A stretch of DNA of 7,107 nucleotides from contig CAJMOI010000102.1 in the NCBI GenBank assembly GCA_905215105.1, positions 1 to 7,107 on the forward strand. Direction: 5' to 3'. Positions 1 through 4,552 of the stretch are shown one piece after another. The notes beneath the pieces are model-generated. The model was not told the origin of the DNA. It searched no databases and saw nothing but the letters and a program-made list of their open reading frames with translations. A program made the position numbers and the translations under genes. Source of the stretch: an uncultured bacterium. Lineage in GTDB: Bacteria > Bacillota > Clostridia > Oscillospirales > Acutalibacteraceae. Within the stretch, counting starts at the first letter, position 1, and the number at the start of each line of letters is the position of its first letter.

Positions 1-759
1 CACTTTCATCACGATGTTCAGGTTATTGGAAATGATAGACGCAAAGGCATCCATGGTACCGGACAGAATGTTCAGATGAATACCGGACATCTCAATGGCC
101 TGTTTGATTTCAATGAGCACATCCTCCAACAGGTCCTGATCCTCTTCATACAGTCGCAGAGCACGGCCGCGCATGATCTTTTCAATGGTAATTTCGTTGG
201 CTTTCAGAGAAGAGGAAAAATACATCAGGGACTTTTCCACTTCCAGCAGCTGAATCAGCTCTGCGTTCTTCATGGATTTCCGCAGCTCTTTTTCTACCTG
301 GCTGCTGATTTTATCGATCTGCTTCAGGTATTGCAGGTACCGGCCTGCAATGCGAAGCATCAGATTCAGAGTAAAATGGGTTTTCAGGTTGGTCTTGACG
401 TTTTTAACCAGACCCTCTGCAAACTCGTCCAGAATGGGGTTTTCGTGGACGGAAACGGTAATAACATTTTTCTCAGTTAGAATAATTCCCAGAGGCCGGG
501 TGTAATAAGTCAGCTGGTCGTCCTCCAGATCCACCACGGGGATATCCAGAATCACCAGGGTGTTCCCGTCTTCGCTGTCCAAGTGAGAAGATTCCTCTTC
601 ATCCATTGCGGCACGGAAAAAGTCCGGCTCAATGGAAAACTCCTGAATCAGGCGGTTGATCTCCGCCTCATCGGGGTTAATGCAGTTGATCCAGCATCCG
701 GGCTCGCAGGCCTCTATGGGGCAAATAAATCCTTCAATCGTCTTGTAATAGGTCACCAT
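1..759 (-). CDS. corA: CorA-family Mg2+ transporter, N-terminal 253 residues (cut by window edge)
   Basis: The product is very probably a CorA-type channel, which carries Mg2+ (or related divalent ions) inward across the cytoplasmic membrane as a pentamer. The frame is open from ATG at 757-759 to base 1 and starts MVTYYKTIEGF. The visible part is the cytoplasmic domain: an alpha/beta region (about residues 1-125, including the typical segment YYTRPLGIILTEKNVITVS), then long charged helices (about 130-250) ending in SNNLNIVMKV. In the family this stretch comes directly before the first membrane helix, so both membrane helices and the GMN selectivity motif must lie beyond base 1. A GGAG ribosome binding site at 769-772 sits 9 nt before the ATG. 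The gene is preceded by a promoter, a leader ORF and hairpins, so it appears to form its own unit. The family assignment rests on sequence character; the transported ion cannot be read from this part. Confidence 0.9.
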   Translation of the reverse strand, partial: MVTYYKTIEGFICPIEACEPGCWINCINPDEAEINRLIQEFSIEPDFFRAAMDEEESSHLDSEDGNTLVILDIPVVDLEDDQLTYYTRPLGIILTEKNVITVSVHENPILDEFAEGLVKNVKTNLKTHFTLNLMLRIAGRYLQYLKQIDKISSQVEKELRKSMKNAELIQLLEVEKSLMYFSSSLKANEITIEKIMRGRALRLYEEDQDLLEDVLIEIKQAIEMSGIHLNILSGTMDAFASIISNNLNIVMKV

Positions 760-768
760 TGCGCATCT

Positions 769-785
769 CTCCTGTTCTTTTGGAG
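769..785 (-). promoter_or_regulatory. corA ribosome binding site with a facing anti-SD segment
   Basis: The corA Shine-Dalgarno GGAG (772-769) can pair with CTCC (785-782) across a 9-nt loop. This short hairpin could mask the ribosome binding site. With only 4 bp it would be weak alone and would matter mainly in the context of the stronger hairpin just upstream. The pairing is seen in the sequence; any regulatory role is inferred. Confidence 0.35.
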
Positions 786-787
786 TC

Positions 788-826
788 GCCCGCACAAACA
801 GCTTCCTGTTTTTTCAGTTTGCGGGC
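788..826 (-). promoter_or_regulatory. Leader hairpin spanning the uORF stop codon
   Basis: On the minus strand GCCCGCAAAC (826-817) pairs with GTTTGTGCGGGC (799-788), leaving a 2-nt bulge. The TGA stop of the leader ORF (816-814) is the first codon in the loop. Inside the loop AAACAG can pair with CTGTTT around a GAAG tetraloop, and this inner stem shares its GTTT with the outer stem, so the two are partly exclusive. No U-tract follows, so it is not an intrinsic terminator. A ribosome finishing the leader ORF would cover the 5' arm, which makes the hairpin a candidate translation-sensing element for corA. Confidence 0.5.
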
Positions 827-930
827 GCCGTTAGAGAGGGCACACCGCCGAAGACGGCAGACTGTGCCCGTTGATATTCTTCGCTGTTTTCACTTTCGCC
901 GTTCAATCTACTGAGCGGGTCAGGTTTCAC
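814..930 (-). CDS. 38-codon leader ORF (uORF) upstream of corA
   Basis: A short ORF starts with GTG at 928-930, preceded by a perfect GGAGGT ribosome binding site with a 7-nt spacer, and ends with TGA at 814-816, 54 nt before corA. The peptide begins (V/M)KPDPLSRLNGE, continues through an acidic stretch (SENSEEY, residues 13-19) and ends GVPSLTAPAN. There is no signal peptide or membrane segment. I do not recognise a family. The promoter at 975-1002 would put the uORF first in the corA transcript, about 38 nt from the 5' end. Known biology: Salmonella mgtA and corA have short leader ORFs (mgtL, corL) whose translation tunes expression, and MgtL starts MEPDP. The PDP start, acidic run and strong RNA hairpins suggest a similar cis-acting leader peptide. 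That role is inferred; an independent small protein is also possible. Confidence 0.6.
   Translation of the reverse strand: MKPDPLSRLNGESENSEEYQRAQSAVFGGVPSLTAPAN
838..869 (-). promoter_or_regulatory. Strong hairpin within the corA leader ORF
   Basis: Read on the minus strand, GGGCACA pairs with TGTGCCC, and after a 2-nt bulge CTGCCG pairs with CGGCGG around a TCTT loop. That gives 13 base pairs including one U-G, nearly all G-C rich. It covers codons 22 to 32 of the uORF, so a translating ribosome must open it. The sequence after it is CTCTAACGG with no U-run, so it is not a simple terminator. Confidence 0.55.
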
Positions 931-949
931 AACTGCCACCTCCAATCAG

Positions 950-962
950 TTTCAAATTGAAA
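950..962. promoter_or_regulatory. Palindrome next to the predicted corA start site (candidate operator)
   Basis: TTTCAA-A-TTGAAA is a perfect 6+1+6 inverted repeat lying just downstream of the -10 box (975-980), so it would touch the predicted transcription start near 968. With a one-base spacer it cannot fold well as RNA, which points to a DNA-binding site if it is functional. I do not recognise it as a known Fur, PerR or MntR box. Confidence 0.35.
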
Positions 963-974
963 TCATCCAAAAGT

Positions 975-1002
975 ATTATAGCACAAAAAAAGCCGATTGC
1001 AA
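975..1002 (-). promoter_or_regulatory. Sigma-A promoter of the corA unit
   Basis: The minus strand shows TTGCAA (1002-997), a 16-bp spacer and TATAAT (980-975), with TG one base before the -10 box (extended -10). The expected start is near 968, giving about 38 nt before the leader ORF. This makes corA independent of the ftsZ-like gene, which ends in its own terminator upstream. I see no gene between that terminator and this promoter (about 1003-1117). Confidence 0.8.
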
Positions 1003-1117
1003 GAGAAACAAAGAAATTTTACGAAATATCGGTATATAGTTGGTTCTGATGGCGATAAAAGGCGGAAATTCCGTCAAAATCGCGCTATTTGACTGGTTTT
1101 TCCGGAAATCCGGCATT

Positions 1118-1153
1118 AAAAAACTGCCGGCCTGATTTGACACAGACCGGCAG
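1118..1153 (-). terminator. Intrinsic terminator of the ftsZ-like gene
   Basis: CTGCCGGTCTG (1153-1143) pairs with CAGGCCGGCAG (1134-1124) through 11 bp with one U-G, around the 8-nt loop TGTCAAAT. Six Ts (1123-1118) follow. It lies 18 nt after the TGA of the ftsZ-like gene. The stem core GCCGGTCTG/CAGGCCGGC is the same as in the terminator behind ftsZ. Confidence 0.9.
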
Positions 1154-1171
1154 CCAGCTTATCGGAATGAA

Positions 1172-2098
1172 TCAGGCAGCATTTGCCAAACCGCAGGCAA
1201 AGGCTGTTATCCGGATCTCATTCTCCATATGCTCGTCAAAAGTAAGACTCCAGATCACATCCGTCGTTTCGCCCACACACTCCGACATCGCCTTGATGAT
1301 GAAATCCACTTCTTCAAACCCAACATCTGCAGAACAGGCAATGTGTATCATCAGGCCGCGGGCAGCAGCAACCGCTGCTTTTACCGTTGGGGATTCCATT
1401 ACCATTTGGACAACCTCTTCCCTCTTGTTCTCACCGGATGCATGGGCCATGGCCATTTCCATGGTGCCGCCATTTTTGGTCATACCGCTTACATCGGCAA
1501 GATCCAGCTGAATGACACCGGGAAGGAGAATCGGGTTGACCAGATCCCGCACAGCCGCAGAGAGAATTTCATTGGCGAGAGCAAAGGCGTTTTGAGAAGT
1601 AACAGCCTGTCCGGTCATCCGATGCAGGGATTCTTCGGTAAACACAAGGGTAGAGTCCGTATGCTCCAACAGGACGGAAATCCCTTTTTCAGCAAGCTCC
1701 TTTCTGGAAGGCCCTTCAAAATCAAAGGGCTTTGTCACCAGCCCAATGGTCAGAATTCCCAGACTCCGGGCAATTTCTGCCACCACCGGCGCTGCATTGG
1801 TACCGGTGGTGCCGCCCATACCGGCAATGATCAGCACCAGATCGGAACTGCGAAGGGTTTCCGTCAGCTCCTCCCGGATGGCCTCCATTCCCTCCGGCCT
1901 GCTTGCTTCCATACAGAGCTTTTGTCCGGCCCGGGAACCTTCCAGCGCCTGACGGTCGGTATTGACCACCACATAGGCCACATTTTCCAGTCCTCTGTTT
2001 ATCATGTCTTCCACCGCGCTGCCGCCTGCGTTTCCGACACCCACCACGGTCACCTGAACGGGGTCAGAGTCCATTTCCAAAACAGAATCTTCCAACAT
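1172..2098 (-). CDS. Divergent FtsZ paralogue without C-terminal tail (308 aa)
   Basis: This is a tubulin/FtsZ-family protein, clearly related to the FtsZ encoded just upstream. Conserved parts are NTDRQAL (46-52), TKPFDFEG (122-129), SQNAFALA (168-175) and the T7 loop QLDLAD (197-202). The T1 loop reads GVGNAGGSA (20-28) instead of GVGGGGGNA. The tubulin signature reads GGTTGTN (95-101) instead of GGGTGTG. About 13 residues carrying the T3-loop GAG are missing between them. The T7 asparagine is glutamine, though both aspartates (D199, D202) remain. The protein stops after the second domain at GLANAA, with no linker and no C-terminal peptide for SepF, FtsA or ZapA. I start it at ATG 2096-2098, because the GGGAG site lies 8 nt before it; the in-frame GTG at 2105-2107 overlaps that site. 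It has its own promoter and terminator. It may modulate or cap FtsZ filaments; this is an inference. Confidence 0.9.
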   Translation of the reverse strand: MLEDSVLEMDSDPVQVTVVGVGNAGGSAVEDMINRGLENVAYVVVNTDRQALEGSRAGQKLCMEASRPEGMEAIREELTETLRSSDLVLIIAGMGGTTGTNAAPVVAEIARSLGILTIGLVTKPFDFEGPSRKELAEKGISVLLEHTDSTLVFTEESLHRMTGQAVTSQNAFALANEILSAAVRDLVNPILLPGVIQLDLADVSGMTKNGGTMEMAMAHASGENKREEVVQMVMESPTVKAAVAAARGLMIHIACSADVGFEEVDFIIKAMSECVGETTDVIWSLTFDEHMENEIRITAFACGLANAA

Positions 2099-2146
2099 TT
2101 CGTTCACTCCCTCTTCTTTTCCATGATGTAAATTAGTTGGGGGTCT

Positions 2147-2175
2147 ATTTTAGCACAGAAATTCATCAATGTAAA
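2147..2175 (-). promoter_or_regulatory. Sigma-A promoter of the ftsZ-like gene
   Basis: TTTACA (2175-2170), a 17-bp spacer and TAAAAT (2152-2147), with TG one base before the -10 box. The predicted start is near 2140, about 40 nt before the ATG. It lies after the ftsZ terminator, so the paralogue is transcribed on its own. The -10 region TGTGCTAAAAT closely matches the corA one, TGTGCTATAAT. Confidence 0.75.
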
Positions 2176-2209
2176 TATTATTTTTGAGAAATTTGCCCAG
2201 GGGCTATCT

Positions 2210-2246
2210 AAAAAGAACGCCGGCCTGTGAACAGCAGACCGGCGTT
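2210..2246 (-). terminator. ftsZ: Intrinsic terminator of ftsZ
   Basis: AACGCCGGTCTG (2246-2235) pairs with CAGGCCGGCGTT (2227-2216), 12 bp with one U-G, around the 7-nt loop CTGTTCA. It is followed by CTTTTT. It lies 16 nt after the ftsZ stop codon and should end the division-gene transcript before the paralogue. Confidence 0.9.
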
Positions 2247-2262
2247 GGATGTACTTATGTAC

Positions 2263-3399
2263 TTAAATTTTGTTGAAGATGGACATGATGTCCGTATACT
2301 CCTCGTTGTCCTCTTTCTTGCGGACAGGGGTTGCCTGACTGCGGTTGAGGATGGACACGCCAGCAGTGGGCTGGTGACGGGGAGCTGTGGGCGGAATGAT
2401 GGGAGCGGGAACTTCCTCTTCCTTCTGAACAGGTGCACCGTCGTGGGTATCAAAACCGGCAGCGATGACCGTGACGCTCATTTCGTCTTCCATGCTCTCG
2501 TCAAAGGCAGCACCCCAGATGATGTTGGCATCCGGAGAAGCCTGACTGGTCACCATGGAAGCGGCGTTGTCGATTTCATCCAGACCGATGTCGGGAGAAG
2601 CGTTAACGTTGATAATCACGCCCTTTGCGCCGTCAATGGCAGTCTCCAGCAGGGGGCTGGAAATGGCCATTTTTGCGGCCTGCTCGGCTTTATCCTTACC
2701 GGAAGCGTGTCCCACGCCCATGTGAGCATAACCTGCATCCTTCATGACGGAGGTGATATCGGCAAAGTCCAGGTTGACCACGCCGGGAACCTTAATCAGG
2801 TCGGAAATGCTCTGTGCGCCCTGACGGAGCACATCGTCGGCGATGATAAAGGCGTTCTGGAGGGTGATGCGCTGTTCGCTCACCAGCTTCAGGCGCTCGT
2901 TGGGAATGACCACCAGAGAGTCCACATGCTCCCGCAGAGCGGCAATGCCGTTTTCTGCCTGGCTCATCCGGCGGCGGCCTTCAAAAGCGAAAGGTTTGGT
3001 CACGATGCCGATGGTCAGCACGCCCAGTTCCCGGGCAATTTCTGCCACGATGGGAGCTGCACCGGTACCGGTACCGCCGCCCATACCTGCGGTGATGAAC
3101 ACCATATCGGAACCACGAATGGCGGCAGCAATGGCTTCGCGGCTTTCTTCGGCGGCTTTTTCGCCCACCTCCGGCTTGGAGCCTGCGCCCTTGCCGCGGG
3201 TGATCTTTTCGCCGATCTGGATCTTCTGGGTCGCCCGGGAACGATTGAGGGCCTGTTTATCCGTGTTGATCGTGATAAACTCCACGCCCTGCACACCGCT
3301 GACGACCATGCGGTCCACAGCGTTTCCGCCGCCGCCGCCGACGCCGATTACTTTTATGATAACATCATCGTCGATTTGATTGTCAATTTCGAAAGGCAT
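2263..3399 (-). CDS. ftsZ: Cell division protein FtsZ (378 aa)
   Basis: FtsZ is the cytoplasmic tubulin-like GTPase that polymerises into the Z ring at the division site and guides septal wall synthesis. All key motifs are intact: T1 loop GGGGGN (21-26), NTDKQAL (45-51), T3 segment GAGSKPEVG (71-79), tubulin signature GGGTGTG (107-113) and T7 loop NLDFAD (209-214). The two globular domains end near residue 316. A Pro/acidic linker follows, and the protein closes with a tail peptide ending TDIMSIFNKI, the probable docking site for partners; it lacks the usual Pro and basic end (DIPxFLR type). I start at ATG 3397-3399 because GGGGGAG lies 6 nt before it and MPFEIDN is typical. An in-frame start at 3465 would add 22 unlikely residues. 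The gene follows ftsQ with a 252-bp gap, has its own promoter and ends in a terminator. No ftsA is present here. Confidence 0.97.
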   Translation of the reverse strand: MPFEIDNQIDDDVIIKVIGVGGGGGNAVDRMVVSGVQGVEFITINTDKQALNRSRATQKIQIGEKITRGKGAGSKPEVGEKAAEESREAIAAAIRGSDMVFITAGMGGGTGTGAAPIVAEIARELGVLTIGIVTKPFAFEGRRRMSQAENGIAALREHVDSLVVIPNERLKLVSEQRITLQNAFIIADDVLRQGAQSISDLIKVPGVVNLDFADITSVMKDAGYAHMGVGHASGKDKAEQAAKMAISSPLLETAIDGAKGVIINVNASPDIGLDEIDNAASMVTSQASPDANIIWGAAFDESMEDEMSVTVIAAGFDTHDGAPVQKEEEVPAPIIPPTAPRHQPTAGVSILNRSQATPVRKKEDNEEYTDIMSIFNKI

Positions 3400-3477
3400 T
3401 GCTGTCTCCCCCTTGTAGTATTGGACTTCCCGAAAACGGGTTTGTGATCGATAGTATGGAAACACCGCTTCCTATTT

Positions 3478-3506
3478 AGAGTAACACTTTTGCGCGGGAA
3501 TTTCAA
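3478..3506 (-). promoter_or_regulatory. Probable sigma-A promoter of ftsZ
   Basis: TTGAAA (3506-3501), 17-bp spacer, TACTCT (3483-3478) with a TG one base before it. The -10 box is only a partial match, so the extended -10 may matter. The start would be near 3471, leaving about 72 nt of leader, which contains a small hairpin CCCG-TTTT-CGGG (3440-3429). A palindrome CAAGA-AAA-TCTTG (3504-3516) overlaps the -35 box and could be an operator. Confidence 0.55.
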
Positions 3507-3614
3507 GAAAATCTTGCACAAAGCTGTAAAATTATTTCATTGCATCGAATCAATTGGCCGATACTTTCCGATTTTAAGGATTTTGACGTTATGTACCACC
3601 AAAATTCCTATTCA

Positions 3615-3633
3615 TTCGACACTTTTTGTCGAA
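3615..3633. promoter_or_regulatory. Inverted pair of Spo0A-box cores upstream of ftsZ
   Basis: TTCGACA-CTTTT-TGTCGAA is a perfect 7-bp inverted repeat with a 5-base spacer. Each arm is TGTCGAA, the core of the Spo0A binding site (0A box, TGNCGAA). The plus-strand copy reads TTTTTGTCGAAAA, a very close match to the extended box. It lies in the ftsQ-ftsZ gap, 18 bp past the ftsQ stop and about 110 bp upstream of the predicted ftsZ -35. The match is seen; that the host has Spo0A, or that it binds here, is inferred. No U-tract follows in the direction of transcription, so a terminator is unlikely. Confidence 0.5.
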
Positions 3634-3651
3634 AACAGGAAAAACGGAAAT

Positions 3652-4494
3652 TCACGGCTCCAACTCGCTGCTTTCTTCCTCTTTCGAAGAATCGGCGTTA
3701 TAATAGGCCTTTTTTAAGTCCCGGGTCAGAGAAACATCCAGTTCTCCGTGCTCATCGGATTCCAGTTCCCCTTCCACGATTTTTTTGGCGGCCGCCACTT
3801 TCAGGTCCAGGTCATTGCTGTTGCCCAGCAGTACCCGGATGCGGCCATCATACTCCACCATCATGCTGTAGATGTCTCCCACATCAATGCGGGTAACGGG
3901 AGAAAACTCCCCGGCTTTCAGGGACCTGGTCAGCAGTTCAAAGGTATCCCGGGTCTTTTCGTCCTTTGCCTGCACCGGATTCCCCGGTTTTGGCGAAACC
4001 AGCTCATATCCCTGAATCAGAGGACAACCCGTGGGCTTTTCGTCGGTGATTTCCAGAATTTTCTTTTCATCGCTGACCACCACATACTGCCCGTCCTGCT
4101 CAAAAGCGCCGGAAACCACTGGCTTCTGCACCGTGATGACAATGGTGGCGGGGAATTTCTTCTCCACCCGAATGCCTCCCGACAAAGGCAGGGACTTGTC
4201 CAGTGTTTTTTTAGCACTGCCGGCGTCCACCAGAAACAGGTTTTCCCCCTCCTCGATGCCGCAAAGGCGGACAATCTCCGAATCGGAATAGGTGGATTGA
4301 TTACTGACATGGATGGAATCCACCCGGAAAAACACGGTGAGGGACAGCACCACAAAGGCCACGATGACCGTCAGCACAGTGATGCTGTAAAACAGGATCG
4401 CCCGCCGCCGGGAACGTCTGGCTCTGGCCGTAACGCTCCGGCGGACGGTCCCGCCCCTTCTGCCCCGGGTTTCAGTTGGCTTTTTTCGTCCCAT
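3652..4494 (-). CDS. ftsQ: Cell division protein FtsQ/DivIB (280 aa)
   Basis: FtsQ (DivIB in Bacillota) is a bitopic membrane protein that links FtsB/DivIC and FtsL to septal peptidoglycan synthesis. The layout fits: a very basic cytoplasmic N-terminus (residues 1-31, many Arg and Lys), one membrane helix (about 32-56), a POTRA domain starting FFRVDSIHVSNQ (about 55-125) with ENLFLVD and FPATIVITVQKP, then the beta domain (about 126-262) and an acidic, Ser/Glu-rich end. The start ATG at 4492-4494 is preceded by GAGGGG with a 6-nt spacer. It follows murA after 58 bp, the usual order in many clostridial dcw clusters, and no promoter is evident between them, so it is probably co-transcribed with murG and murA. 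Confidence 0.93.
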   Translation of the reverse strand: MGRKKPTETRGRRGGTVRRSVTARARRSRRRAILFYSITVLTVIVAFVVLSLTVFFRVDSIHVSNQSTYSDSEIVRLCGIEEGENLFLVDAGSAKKTLDKSLPLSGGIRVEKKFPATIVITVQKPVVSGAFEQDGQYVVVSDEKKILEITDEKPTGCPLIQGYELVSPKPGNPVQAKDEKTRDTFELLTRSLKAGEFSPVTRIDVGDIYSMMVEYDGRIRVLLGNSNDLDLKVAAAKKIVEGELESDEHGELDVSLTRDLKKAYYNADSSKEEESSELEP

Positions 4495-4516
4495 GGGTTT
4501 CCCCTCTTTTCTTTCT

Positions 4517-4549
4517 CAGTCTCGCATTCAGTCTCGCATTCAGTCTCGC
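4517..4549. repeat. 12-bp tandem repeat, 2.75 copies, in the murA-ftsQ gap
   Basis: The unit CAGTCTCGCATT occurs at 4517-4528 and 4529-4540, followed by a partial copy CAGTCTCGC at 4541-4549. The copies are identical. It fills most of the 58-bp gap just upstream of the ftsQ ribosome binding site. Such a repeat can change copy number by slippage and so change the gap length; whether it varies between strains is unknown. Confidence 0.85.
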
Positions 4550-4552
4550 TTC

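Noticed and set aside
764..766. Out-of-frame ATG just before corA, opening a 10-codon ORF
   Set aside because: It is only 2 nt from the GGAG site, too close for normal initiation, and the tiny frame has no support.
838..869. Reading the uORF hairpin as an intrinsic terminator
   Set aside because: The stem is strong but no run of T follows it on either strand.
760..968. M-box or other known Mg2+ riboswitch in the corA leader
   Set aside because: I looked for the conserved M-box core and long-range stems and did not see them; the leader is mostly taken up by the uORF. A covariance-model search would settle it.
1053..1117. Short inverted repeats (CGGAA-A-TTCCG and GTCAAA...TTTGAC) between the terminator and the corA promoter
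   Set aside because: Arms of 5-6 bp without U-tract or clear placement relative to a promoter; these are easily chance matches.
2105..2107. GTG start for the ftsZ-like protein
   Set aside because: It directly abuts the GGGAG ribosome binding site; the ATG three codons later has proper spacing.
1229..2131. Plus-strand ORF opposite the ftsZ-like gene (300 codons)
   Set aside because: Shadow of the minus-strand gene, with no promoter, ribosome binding site or recognisable domain.
2227..3447. Long plus-strand ORF opposite ftsZ (406 codons)
   Set aside because: It is antisense to a clear ftsZ, has no family-like motifs and is His/Gly/Asp-rich in the manner of a GC-biased shadow frame.
3400..3465. 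Upstream start for ftsZ adding 22 residues
   Set aside because: The added residues do not resemble FtsZ, while the ATG at 3397-3399 has a strong ribosome binding site and a typical N-terminus. The predicted promoter at 3478-3506 would also leave almost no leader.
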